NCBI RefSeq assembly: GCF_900104065.1
Contig: NZ_FNLC01000002.1
Coordinates: forward strand, 1 to 64,000
DNA: 64,000 bases
DNA from: Natronobacterium texcoconense
Lineage (GTDB): Archaea > Halobacteriota > Halobacteria > Halobacteriales > Natrialbaceae
Direction of reading: 5' to 3'
Part shown: positions 51,850 through 60,306 of the stretch, piece by piece
Position numbering within the stretch: position 1 is the stretch's first letter
How the letters are laid out: each line of letters begins with the position of its first letter
Made by a program: the position numbers and the translations under genes
The notes under the pieces: generated by a model
Seen by the model: only the letters and a program-made list of their open reading frames with translations
Databases searched by the model: none
What the model was told of the DNA's origin: nothing

Positions 51850-52854
51850 TTATCCCGCGCCACCTCCTTCGCCCTCGATGTTCGGGTCGAGGGAGTCCCT
51901 GAACCAGTCGCCGAGCAGATTGATGCTAACCACCGCGAGGACGATCCCGATTCCGGGGACCGTCGAGACCCACCAGGCCGTCCGGAGGTAGTCCTGGCCC
52001 TGCTGGATCTCGTACCCCCACGAGAGCGTCGTCCCGGAGAACCCGAGATAGGACAGCGAACTCTCGAGCAGGATGACTGCCGCGACCTGGATCGTCGCGA
52101 GTACGATCACCGGCGTGAGACTGTTCGGAAGCACGTGTTTCAGCAGGATCTTCCGGTTGCTCGCGCCGAGGCTTCTGGCGGCTTTCACGTACTCTTCGTT
52201 GCGTATCGACATGGCCTCGCCGCGTGCGACGCGGGCGAACCAGACCCACGTGACGAGTCCGACGACGATCGTCACGGTCCCGGGGAGGATCGTCGACTCG
52301 GGCATTCCATCGCCGAAGCCGGCCATCACGAGTGGATCGGGCACCGGTATAGCGAGCGATCCGAAGACGCCGATCAGCGCAAGTGCAAGCACCAGCGACG
52401 GGAACGCGAGCATCACGTCGGCGACTCGCATCATCGCATCGTCGATTCTGCCGCCGTAGTAACCCGATATCAACCCGAACGGAACGCCGATGATGACGGC
52501 CAGCCCGGTTCCGAGGATGCCGACCATGAGCGACGTTCGAGCGCCGTACAGGAGTCGGGAGAAGACGTCCTGACCGACGTTGTTCGTCCCCAGCAGATGC
52601 TCGGTACTGTATTCAGCGGTGTAGGTCACGCGCTCGCCGTCCTCCCACTGGTGGCTCTCGTAGCTTACTCCGACCGGTGGATACGAGTTTCCGCTATCGT
52701 CGAAGTGGCCGGTCGTGTTCGGGTTGTGGGTCGCAAGCACCGGCGCGAAAAGCGCCATGACGAGTATGATCAGCAAGATGACGAGCCCGAGTTTCGCCAG
52801 GAGGCTCTGTCGGAACTCCTGGCTGAGATTCGACTTGATTCGATCGGAGATCAT
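51850..52854 (-). CDS. ABC transporter permease, DppC/OppC-like
   Basis: 334 residues. An N-terminal transmembrane segment (LGLVILLIILVMALFAPVLA) and the family FAPVLATHNPN region are followed by LGTNNVGQDVFSRLLYGART and the DppC inner-membrane motif RGEAMSIRNEEYVKAARSLG, with the EAA-type loop contacting the ATPase. About six helices. It starts four bases inside the end of the other permease gene (52851-52854) and stops three bases before the next ATG, so the genes are one transcription unit. Confidence 0.95.
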   Translation of the reverse strand: MISDRIKSNLSQEFRQSLLAKLGLVILLIILVMALFAPVLATHNPNTTGHFDDSGNSYPPVGVSYESHQWEDGERVTYTAEYSTEHLLGTNNVGQDVFSRLLYGARTSLMVGILGTGLAVIIGVPFGLISGYYGGRIDDAMMRVADVMLAFPSLVLALALIGVFGSLAIPVPDPLVMAGFGDGMPESTILPGTVTIVVGLVTWVWFARVARGEAMSIRNEEYVKAARSLGASNRKILLKHVLPNSLTPVIVLATIQVAAVILLESSLSYLGFSGTTLSWGYEIQQGQDYLRTAWWVSTVPGIGIVLAVVSINLLGDWFRDSLDPNIEGEGGGAG

Positions 52855-53840
52855 TCGTCGATCACCCGTGGATTGAGTTTTGCGTAGACAGCGTCGACGC
52901 CGATGTTGATGACGACGTAGCCGACACCGATGAAGATGATGATGCCCTGGATGAGCGGCCAGTCGAGGTTGTGGATCGCAGAGATCAGCCGCAGACCGAG
53001 TCCGGGCCAGGAGAAGACCGTCTCCGTGATCACTGCACCCCCGAGCAGGGTCCCGAGTTGCAGGCCGAGTACGGTGATGATGGGAATCATCGTGTTTCGC
53101 AGCACGTGTTTGTACCGGACCAGTACTCTCGGAATCCCCTTCGCCTCGGTCGCCGTCACGTAGGGTTTCCCGTACTCGTCTAACATCCCGCTTCTGGTCA
53201 GGCGAGTGATTAGGGCCGTGAAGTACGTTCCTAACGTGACCGCCGGCAGTATGATGTGCCGGAGCCAGGTCAACAGGTCACCCACGTAGAACGTCGTCAG
53301 GAACGTCCACAACGCAGCGTGGAACGCGACCGGGCGACGACCCGTCGGGAAGAGATCGAACTGGACCCCGAGCAACAGGATCAACATGATCCCGAGCCAG
53401 AAGTTCGGCGTACTGATCCCGATCAACGAGAACGTCGTCGCGCCATAGTCGGCGGGTTCGTTCCGCCGGGTTCCGCTGATGACGCCGAGTGGAATCGCGA
53501 TCACCAGTGCGATGATCGTCGCTGCGATCGCCAGTTCCAGCGTCGCCGGGATCCGCTCGATGACCATCGTCGACACCGGCCGACTCGCCTGATAGGAGTA
53601 GCCGAGGTCGCCGACGAGAAGTCCCTGAAGATAGTCGAGATACTGGACGTATATCGGCTGATCCAGCCCGAGTTCCTCACGGATGCGATCCCGCGTAGCC
53701 TGGTCGACCGCCGGGTCGACGATGAGATTGACCGGATCGCCCGGCGTAATCGCTCGCAGCCCGAACAGTACGGTGACGACGCCCCAGATGACGACGATCC
53801 CCTGTAACGATCGCTTGAGTAGAAACTTACCGAATGACAT
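52851..53840 (-). CDS. ABC transporter permease, DppB/OppB-like
   Basis: 329 residues. MSFGKFLLKRSLQGIVVIWG opens a first transmembrane helix, then a periplasmic-type loop, and RLTRSGMLDEYGKPYVTATE is the EAA loop that binds the ATPases. Six helices in the DppB order. The upstream lipoprotein gene ends 100 bases before the start; its AT-rich spacer (caataattcgaag) could hold a weak promoter or processing site. Confidence 0.95.
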   Translation of the reverse strand: MSFGKFLLKRSLQGIVVIWGVVTVLFGLRAITPGDPVNLIVDPAVDQATRDRIREELGLDQPIYVQYLDYLQGLLVGDLGYSYQASRPVSTMVIERIPATLELAIAATIIALVIAIPLGVISGTRRNEPADYGATTFSLIGISTPNFWLGIMLILLLGVQFDLFPTGRRPVAFHAALWTFLTTFYVGDLLTWLRHIILPAVTLGTYFTALITRLTRSGMLDEYGKPYVTATEAKGIPRVLVRYKHVLRNTMIPIITVLGLQLGTLLGGAVITETVFSWPGLGLRLISAIHNLDWPLIQGIIIFIGVGYVVINIGVDAVYAKLNPRVIDE

Positions 53841-53940
53841 TACGAGACGAACAATAATTCGAAGGCGATTTCATGGATTGGACGGTTTGATCGATTCCGG
53901 ATTTTCTCCGGACGCCAAAAGCGGTTGCGATTCCCGTGTT

Positions 53941-55509
53941 CTACGTTTCCATCTCCCAGAGGTAGATGCTCTCGTCCATCCGTGGCTCCCAGTCGATGTC
54001 CTCCCGGACGCCGTAGACGCTGTCCTGGGAGTGCAGGAAGACCCACGGGGCCTCCTCGCGAAGTTCCTCGTTGATATCCTGCAGTGCCTGTTCGCGTTCG
54101 CCTTCGTCCTCGATCTCCTGGCTCTCGAGGATCTGCTCGGAGACGTCCTCGTTACGCAGCGTCTCGAGTGGGGCCTCCTCGACGAAGAACGGTGCGAGCC
54201 CGTAGTCGGAGTCGCCCGTGATGACGCCCCAGCCGATCAGGAAGAACGGCATCTCTTCGTCGTCGTAGCCCGCGCTGTTCGCGTCGGAGATATCGGGGAA
54301 GGGAACGATATCCACGTCGCAGTCGACGTTGTCGAGCTGGTCGATGTGGTCCGCCGCCGTCTGAGCGACGTCCGCGTCGTTGAGGTACCGGCCTTCCGGC
54401 GCGTGGAGCGTGATCTCGACGTCTTCGTGGCCGCTCTCCTCGACCAGTTCCTCGGCACGCTCGAGGTCCTGCGAGTACGGATCTAGGTCCGGGTTGTAGC
54501 CGAACACGCCTTCGGGAATCGGCTGGGACATCGGGTCCGCGAAGCCGCCGAGGACGGTTTCGATGATCTCCTCGTTGTCGACGGCGTAGTTCATCGCCTG
54601 GCGGAACTCCTGGCTGTCGAACGGTTCGACGCCGGATTTCATCACGAGGAAGACGTTCCGGAGGCTCGTTTCGTTGCGAATCTCGATGCCGTCGGTTTCG
54701 TCGACGTCGGCGACGTCCTCGGGGATGACGTTGTCGACGATGTCGCTCTCGCCGGCCTCGAGTGCGTTCACGCGACCGCTGGATTCGCCGTCGGCGTTGA
54801 AGACGACGCGCTCGATGTCCGGAACCTCGCCCCAGTAGTCCTCGAACGGCTCGAGGACGATCCGAACGTCGGGTTCGTACTCGACGACTTCGAACGGACC
54901 GGTGCCGTTGAAGGCGTCGGCGTCGTCACCGGCGACCGGCTGTTCCTGGTCTTCGATCCACTCCTGGTTGACTGCGCGACCGTAGTTTGCGTACTCGTAC
55001 TCGGCGAGCGACGGCGCGACGCCGTGCTCGAGACGGACGGTCGTGTCGTCGACTGCTTCGGCTTCGTCGATCGCACCCAGACCGGCGGCCTGGTCGCTCT
55101 CGACGCCGAGTTCGTCGTCGATCTGCCGGTTGAACGTGTACGCGACGTCTTCGGCGGTCAGTTCCTCGCCGTTGTGGAACTGGACGTCGTCGCGGATCGT
55201 GAGTTCGGCCGCCCCGTCGCCGGTGTCTTCCCACTCTTCGACGACACGCGATTGGAACTCGAACTCCGGCGTGACGTCGAACAACGGTTCGTAGACAGCG
55301 TCGAGGATGTTGAAGTACGGCCCCGTGATGTGGTCGTTCGGATCGGGGTTCTCGATAAACTCTCCCTGGGTAATGACGAGTTCGTCCGCGTCGTCCCCCT
55401 CGGGATCGTCGAGACAGCCGGCGAGCCCGGTCAGGCTCGCTGCACCGGCCACCCCGGAAAGCTTCAGGACTGTTCGGCGACCATAGTTCGGTCTGTCAGC
55501 ACCCTGCAT
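53941..55509 (-). CDS. Peptide/nickel-type ABC substrate-binding lipoprotein (Tat)
   Basis: 522 residues using the ATG at 55507-55509; another ATG nine bases upstream is possible, but the TATA-like atatataaat (55536-55545) sits at the leaderless distance from the chosen one. The Tat motif is GRRTVLKLSG (10-19) and the lipobox ends in C32 (TGLAGC), so it is exported folded and lipid-anchored. The body follows solute-binding family 5 (IDDELGVESDQAAG-type lobe, DYWGEVPDIERVVF, QEFRQAMNYAVDNEEI). It is the first gene of the five-gene importer. Ligand unknown; di/oligopeptides are likeliest. Confidence 0.93.
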   Translation of the reverse strand: MQGADRPNYGRRTVLKLSGVAGAASLTGLAGCLDDPEGDDADELVITQGEFIENPDPNDHITGPYFNILDAVYEPLFDVTPEFEFQSRVVEEWEDTGDGAAELTIRDDVQFHNGEELTAEDVAYTFNRQIDDELGVESDQAAGLGAIDEAEAVDDTTVRLEHGVAPSLAEYEYANYGRAVNQEWIEDQEQPVAGDDADAFNGTGPFEVVEYEPDVRIVLEPFEDYWGEVPDIERVVFNADGESSGRVNALEAGESDIVDNVIPEDVADVDETDGIEIRNETSLRNVFLVMKSGVEPFDSQEFRQAMNYAVDNEEIIETVLGGFADPMSQPIPEGVFGYNPDLDPYSQDLERAEELVEESGHEDVEITLHAPEGRYLNDADVAQTAADHIDQLDNVDCDVDIVPFPDISDANSAGYDDEEMPFFLIGWGVITGDSDYGLAPFFVEEAPLETLRNEDVSEQILESQEIEDEGEREQALQDINEELREEAPWVFLHSQDSVYGVREDIDWEPRMDESIYLWEMET

Positions 55510-55679
55510 ACCTAACATCGTCGTAAGACGATTATTTATATATTTGGAATTGTCGACTGATGGTGTGTGACACGTGCACTTATGCCCAGGTTTGGGTGTA
55601 GATGTGCAATTCCTGTTCGAGAATCGGTTCGTGAAACCCCTGCCACAAGCTTAAGTTGCGCAAGCGTCCTACTACAGGT

Positions 55680-56327
55680 ATGGCCGCTCACGGCCGGTCC
55701 GCACTGCGGGACCTGTTCGACGAGTCGCCCACGCCGCATATCGCCCATCCTCCCCGGACTCACCACCGCGACTTCTACGTCGCCACCGACGGGTCCTTCC
55801 GGGAGTCGGGCGGCGGCCTGGGGGCCGTTATCGAAACGCGCGACGGCACCCGTGTCGCACGCATCGCGACCGCGGATACGCCGCCGGACAACAACGTCGC
55901 CGAGTACCGGGCACTACACCTCGGGCTCGACGTACTGGCGGCGAGAGCGCCTCGAGACGCTCGCGTCGGCCTCCTCGTCGATCACGACGTGCTCGCGAGT
56001 AACGTCAACAACGCCGTCCTCGCCGCCGATCACCCCGACTGGAAGCCGCCACAGCCGTTCTCGGTCCCGGCGGCGACGCGCAACCACTGGCGAGGGATCC
56101 GCGCTCGACTCAGTGGGTTCGACGAGATCCGCGCTGCACGCATCCACAGCGACCAGAACCCCGCCCACCCCCTCGCGAACGAACCGGACCGGTACCAGCA
56201 TCTCGAGGGAGAACCCGACCGCTGTGTCCTCCCCGACCCACCCGAACCCACGACGACGGCGACGGAGTTCCCGCCGCCGTCTCGAGCGGATCGAAACAGT
56301 GAGAGTGGCAATCGAGCCTCCGACTGA
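55680..56327 (+). CDS. Ribonuclease HI family protein
   Basis: 215 residues from the ATG at 55680, about 27 bases after the TATA-like gcttaagttg, so probably leaderless. Catalytic acidic residues follow the RNase HI order: D37 in VATDGSF, E75 in NNVAEYRALHLGL and D101 in LLVDHDVL. Later segments (HWRGIRARLSGFDEI, then HSDQNPAHPLANE) resemble the archaeal-type enzymes, which lack the basic protrusion of the bacterial form. It removes RNA from RNA-DNA hybrids. The last 40 residues are a proline-rich tail. Confidence 0.9.
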   Translation: MAAHGRSALRDLFDESPTPHIAHPPRTHHRDFYVATDGSFRESGGGLGAVIETRDGTRVARIATADTPPDNNVAEYRALHLGLDVLAARAPRDARVGLLVDHDVLASNVNNAVLAADHPDWKPPQPFSVPAATRNHWRGIRARLSGFDEIRAARIHSDQNPAHPLANEPDRYQHLEGEPDRCVLPDPPEPTTTATEFPPPSRADRNSESGNRASD

Positions 56328-56373
56328 CCGGGAACCGCCACCGTTATTTCGTCGCTAGAGAGAGTCGTCTTCG

Positions 56374-56826
56374 ATGAGCCTTCGCGTCGCCGTCGCCGCT
56401 CCCTTCGTCCAGCACGGCACCGATTGCCTCGAGGAAGGCGAGTTCGTCGTCGCGCTCTCGCTGGATCGTGACTGGTTCTCGCCCGACCAGGCCAAACGGC
56501 TGATCGACGTCGCCACCCAGGAGGGACTGCTCGAGCGCGAGGACGACGACCTCGTCGCAGCGTTCGACCACACTGACGTGACGGTCCCCGAGGAGTTCGT
56601 CCCCGACGACGAGATCCTCCGCGAGCGATCCACCTTCGAGCGCGTGCTGGACGCCCTCGTCGCCGAGGGAATGGAGAAACACGAGGCCGTCGGCGCGATC
56701 AACGGGCTTCAGGAGGAACTCGGACTGACGATCGAGGCGGCAGCGGTCGTCTACGCACGACGCGAGGGGATCGACGTCTCGGAACTCGCACCGATCGCGA
56801 AGGACGCGCTCGAGGACGAATCGTGA
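56374..56826 (+). CDS. DUF2240 family protein
   Basis: 150 residues. The opening MSLRVAVAAPFVQHGTDCLE, the helical LDRDWFSPDQAKRLIDVATQ, GLLEREDDDLVAAFDHTDVT and the end EAAAVVYARREGIDVSELAP match the archaeal DUF2240 family, predicted to be a winged-helix-type protein. It follows RNase HI by 46 bases on the same strand and may be co-transcribed, hinting at a nucleic-acid-related role. Function unknown. Confidence 0.85.
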   Translation: MSLRVAVAAPFVQHGTDCLEEGEFVVALSLDRDWFSPDQAKRLIDVATQEGLLEREDDDLVAAFDHTDVTVPEEFVPDDEILRERSTFERVLDALVAEGMEKHEAVGAINGLQEELGLTIEAAAVVYARREGIDVSELAPIAKDALEDES

Positions 56827-56833
56827 CGCCGTT

Positions 56834-57205
56834 CTACCCCTTCAACTCGACCCGGAGTGCGTGGTAGGGGACGGTGTCGACGTTCTCGACTGCGTGTGGC
56901 CCCTCCGGTTCCATCCACTCCGTTTCGGGCGGGGAGCGGTCGGCAGTCTCGCCGTCTTCTCGTTCGGGTGATTCGTACGCGAGGTCGTCGTTCTCGTCGT
57001 AGTATCGAATGCGTGCGGCGCGGTCGACCATCATCACGCTCGGCCATCGATGGGTGTGGAGTGGTTCCTTCTCGCCGGGCGGGATGATCACCTCGACGAC
57101 TCGCACGCGATCGTTCTCGAGAAGTACCACGTGGGAGTCCGGAGCGGCCTCGACAGCGTCGAGGGAATCGGGCCAGGGCCAGCCGGAGTCGGTGCGATCG
57201 GACAT
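56834..57205 (-). CDS. Cupin-domain protein
   Basis: 123 residues. VRVVEVIIPPGEKEPLHTHR contains the cupin G-x-H-x-H-like metal site (LHTHR), and GPHAVENVDTVPYHALRVEL the second motif. A small single-domain cupin, possibly an enzyme or sensor; no substrate is evident. It is convergent with the DUF2240 gene, ending eight bases from it. Its start region is 112 bases from the next plus-strand gene. Confidence 0.8.
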   Translation of the reverse strand: MSDRTDSGWPWPDSLDAVEAAPDSHVVLLENDRVRVVEVIIPPGEKEPLHTHRWPSVMMVDRAARIRYYDENDDLAYESPEREDGETADRSPPETEWMEPEGPHAVENVDTVPYHALRVELKG

Positions 57206-57316
57206 GTCGTACAGATAACTGGTGCCGCGTACATGAATTCACCGTTGCGTTCGGCCAGCAGTAGACGGCCGGGACGACCCGAAGAGAGTTACTTTCCCGA
57301 CCCCCGAACCCAGGAC

Positions 57317-57712
57317 ATGGTCGAAGAGCAGATCACGAACGGAAAGCGAATCGCCCAGTTGCTCTCCTCGGAACTGGACGGGCGCGACGACGGCGTACTC
57401 GAGCCCGTCGCCGTAACCAACGCCGACGCGGACGTCGAACCGACGGTCGACGGCGAACGAGCCTACGACGTCGAACTGGACGCGGACGGCGAGACCACCC
57501 GCCTCGCACGCGTGTTCGTACACGAAGACCGCGCTCGAGTCGAGTTCGAGGTCGGTCAGGACCGTGCGGCCGAGGAAGCGAAAGCCGTCGAGCTTCGAAC
57601 CCGTCCGAAAGCGAGTCAGCCGCCTCGAACGCTGCTGTTCGTCGAGAGCGGTGCGGAAGTCAAACGGGCGACGGATGTCGTGCAGGCCGTCGTTCGCGGC
57701 GAGTTCGATTAG
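57317..57712 (+). CDS. Small acidic haloarchaeal protein, unknown function
   Basis: 131 residues from the ATG at 57317 (MVEEQITNGKRIAQLLSSEL); sequence upstream in frame is unrelated. Beta-strand-rich and acidic (YDVELDADGETTRLARVFVH, then RARVEFEVGQDRAAEEAKAV), ending in a helix (VKRATDVVQAVVRGEFD). The length and style match conserved haloarchaeal hypothetical proteins. It ends four bases before the stop of the convergent HAD gene. Confidence 0.7.
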   Translation: MVEEQITNGKRIAQLLSSELDGRDDGVLEPVAVTNADADVEPTVDGERAYDVELDADGETTRLARVFVHEDRARVEFEVGQDRAAEEAKAVELRTRPKASQPPRTLLFVESGAEVKRATDVVQAVVRGEFD

Positions 57713-57715
57713 GAC

Positions 57716-58375
57716 TCACTCGAGGTCCGCGACGATTCCAGGTACTGCCGTCGCGACCTCGTCCTGGTCGACGTGGGCGACGGCCCGCGAATCGGGGTCG
57801 GGGCCGTCTTCGAGAAGAACCTGGATTACCCGCATTCCTGCGTTCGTCGCGCCGTAGACGTCGGCCTCGACGTCGTCGCCGACGTAGACTACGTTTTCGG
57901 GTGCGACCTCGAGCGCGTCAGCGACTGCTTCGAACGCCCGCGGATCGGGTTTGCCCGCCTCGAGTTCGCCGGTCACGACGGCGGCGTCGAAGACGTCCTC
58001 CCAGCCGAGCGTCTCGAGTTTGTCCCGCTGGGCGCGGACGGGGCCGTTGGTGAGCAAGCCGACGCGATACCCTCCACGGAGGTCCGCAAGCATAGCCTCG
58101 ACGCCGACCAACGGCTCGAGCGCGTCGGCGATGGTCTCGCGGTACGCTCGAGCGAGGGTCTCGGGGTCGGCGTCGGTCGTTCGATCCGCGAGCAGGTCGG
58201 CGAAAATCGGCGCTCGCGTCTCGCGGGTGAGGTTCTGGCTGTGGGCTGTGAGGTACGCCTCGCGGCTCAGTTCGGGAGCGTCGACGGCGTCGGCGGCCTC
58301 CTGCAGAATGGTTTCACGGTCCCGTGACGGAACCGCGAGCGTGTAATCGAGATCGAAGACGACCGCCTGTACCAT
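57716..58375 (-). CDS. HAD-superfamily hydrolase
   Basis: 219 residues from the ATG at 58373-58375. HAD motifs in order: FDLDYTLA (D8 nucleophile, D10), LLTNGPVRAQ (motif II), GKPDPRAFEAV (motif III lysine) and YVGDDVEADVYGATNAG (motif IV). The helical cap between motifs I and II places it with phosphoglycolate-phosphatase-like or 2-haloacid-dehalogenase-like enzymes (subfamily IA). The substrate cannot be told; haloarchaea carry many such phosphatases. Divergent from the antiporter array. Confidence 0.9.
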   Translation of the reverse strand: MVQAVVFDLDYTLAVPSRDRETILQEAADAVDAPELSREAYLTAHSQNLTRETRAPIFADLLADRTTDADPETLARAYRETIADALEPLVGVEAMLADLRGGYRVGLLTNGPVRAQRDKLETLGWEDVFDAAVVTGELEAGKPDPRAFEAVADALEVAPENVVYVGDDVEADVYGATNAGMRVIQVLLEDGPDPDSRAVAHVDQDEVATAVPGIVADLE

Positions 58376-58545
58376 GGGAGTCACGGCGGACTCGAGGGGG
58401 TTGAAGCTGTCCCTTCGGGGGCATCGAGACCGGACTCGGGGCTGTGACCGCCTGACAGCCGTCGCCCAACGAGTGTTCACGTTTGTCGGGAGAACAGAAC
58501 CGCTATCGGTACCATTAATTCGGGGGACCCGTCAGTTCGTACCGA

Positions 58546-60306
58546 ATGGTCACAGAGGTAGCACTCACTCTCGATCTCGCCATTATTATTCTCAGCGCGA
58601 CGCTCGCCGGCTTCGCCGCCAAACGGACGGGACAGCCGACGATCATCGCCTACATTCTCGTAGGCGTGGTGATCGGGCCGGCAGCCCTGGGAATCGTCGA
58701 GGTCAGCGAACTCACCGACCTGCTTTCGGAACTCGGACTCGCCTTTCTGCTGTTCCTGCTCGGGATCAAGATGCGACTCGACGACGTCAGGCACGTCCTC
58801 ACGCCGATCGTCAAGATTTCGATCCCGCAGATGCTCGCCATCTTTCTCGCCGGAATGGGCGTGGCGCTCGCCTTGCCGCCGTTTGGCCTTCTCGAGTCGT
58901 TCCTGATCGGCCTCGCGGTGATGTACAGTTCGACGGCGGTCGTCATCAAGATGCTGAACGACAAAGACGAGGCGACGTCGTTACACGGCAAGATCGACGT
59001 CGGCGTCCTCCTCGTGCAGGACATCGTCGTCGTCATCATCCTCGCGGTGCTCGCTGCCGGCCGGCCGGACGACCTGGCAGAGGTCGCCACGACGCTGGCC
59101 GTCGTTCTCGTCCTCGTCGCGATCATCACCGTCGCGGCGATCGGTGCCTCCCAGTCGGTACTGCCGACGGTCTTCCGCCGTATCGCCGACGACAAGGAGG
59201 TATTCTTCCTCGTCGCTCTCTCGTGGGCGTTCCTGTTCGTCTTCGTCTCCGAAAACATCAACCTCTTTCTGGAACCCTTCGGAATCACTGCGTACCTCTC
59301 GATCGAGATGGGGGCGTTCATGGCAGGGCTGGCCCTCGCCCAGCTTCCCTACAGCAAGGAACTCCAGGACCGGGTCAATCCGCTGACCGACCTGTTCGTG
59401 ATGGTGTTCTTCGTCTCCGTCGCGCTCGATCTGCGGGCCGCGGAGTTGCTCGCCCACTGGCACGAGGCGATTATCGCCGGACTCGTGTTGATGCCGGTGA
59501 AATTCCTCGTGTTCTTCTACCTGCTCGACTGGCAGGGCTTCGACTCCGAGACGACGTTCCTCGGCTCCATCAACATGATCCAGGTCAGCGAGTTCGGGAT
59601 CATCGTCGCCGCCGTCGCCTACGAGGGCGACTTCATCCCAGCCGAGGTGCTCGGGTTCATGACGCTACTGGCGATCTTCACGATGAGCGTCTCCGTCTAC
59701 CTCGTCGAGTTCAACCACGCACTATACGACCGGTTCGAGGCGCCGATCGACCGGTGGACCGGCGACCGCGAGTTCGAAAGCGGCAAGCGGGAGTACCGCG
59801 ACCACGCCGTCGTCATCGGGTACGACGAGGTAACGAAAAACTCTCTCCCGCTGCTTGCCGACAACTACGAGGACGTCGTCGTCGTCGACCGAACCGTCAG
59901 CCACATCGAAACCCTCGAGGAAGAAGGATACGATGTAATCTTCGGCGACGCCAGAAACGCCACGATCCGAAAGGACGCGGCCGTGAAGAAGGCCGACTTC
60001 GTCCTCTCGTCAGCGGGTGATCCAGCGGTAAACGAGGCGTTGCTCAGGGACGTCAGCGACGACGCAACGGTGTTCGTCGAGGCGAAGCGGATCGAACACG
60101 CACGCGACCTCTACGACAGCGGTGCTCACTGCGTTATCATGACACCATACCTCGCAGCCGACAGACTCGCGGAGTACCTCCGGACCTACCTCGAGGAAGA
60201 GGAAGATGTCCTGATGGAAGCGATCGACAGCGATGTCGAACTGCTCGAGACGCCGGATCCGCTCCCGGAGGCCCGCAGCCGACTCGGGGGTGGTCTCGAT
60301 GAGTGA
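58546..60306 (+). CDS. CPA2-type cation:proton antiporter with RCK domain (array member 1)
   Basis: 586 residues. About twelve transmembrane segments (residues 1-400) with the CPA2 features GLAFLLFLLGIKMRLDDVRH, GLAVMYSSTAVVIKMLNDKD and the aspartate-bearing LLVQDIVVVIILAVLAA, which carries Na+ or K+/H+ exchange. A cytoplasmic TrkA-N/RCK domain follows (DHAVVIGYDEVTKNSLPLLA, then VVVDRTVSHIETLEEEGYDV), which senses nucleotide. A C-terminal acidic helix (ELLETPDPLPEARSRLG) ends the protein. The TGA overlaps the start of array member 2 by eight bases. Confidence 0.92.
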   Translation: MVTEVALTLDLAIIILSATLAGFAAKRTGQPTIIAYILVGVVIGPAALGIVEVSELTDLLSELGLAFLLFLLGIKMRLDDVRHVLTPIVKISIPQMLAIFLAGMGVALALPPFGLLESFLIGLAVMYSSTAVVIKMLNDKDEATSLHGKIDVGVLLVQDIVVVIILAVLAAGRPDDLAEVATTLAVVLVLVAIITVAAIGASQSVLPTVFRRIADDKEVFFLVALSWAFLFVFVSENINLFLEPFGITAYLSIEMGAFMAGLALAQLPYSKELQDRVNPLTDLFVMVFFVSVALDLRAAELLAHWHEAIIAGLVLMPVKFLVFFYLLDWQGFDSETTFLGSINMIQVSEFGIIVAAVAYEGDFIPAEVLGFMTLLAIFTMSVSVYLVEFNHALYDRFEAPIDRWTGDREFESGKREYRDHAVVIGYDEVTKNSLPLLADNYEDVVVVDRTVSHIETLEEEGYDVIFGDARNATIRKDAAVKKADFVLSSAGDPAVNEALLRDVSDDATVFVEAKRIEHARDLYDSGAHCVIMTPYLAADRLAEYLRTYLEEEEDVLMEAIDSDVELLETPDPLPEARSRLGGGLDE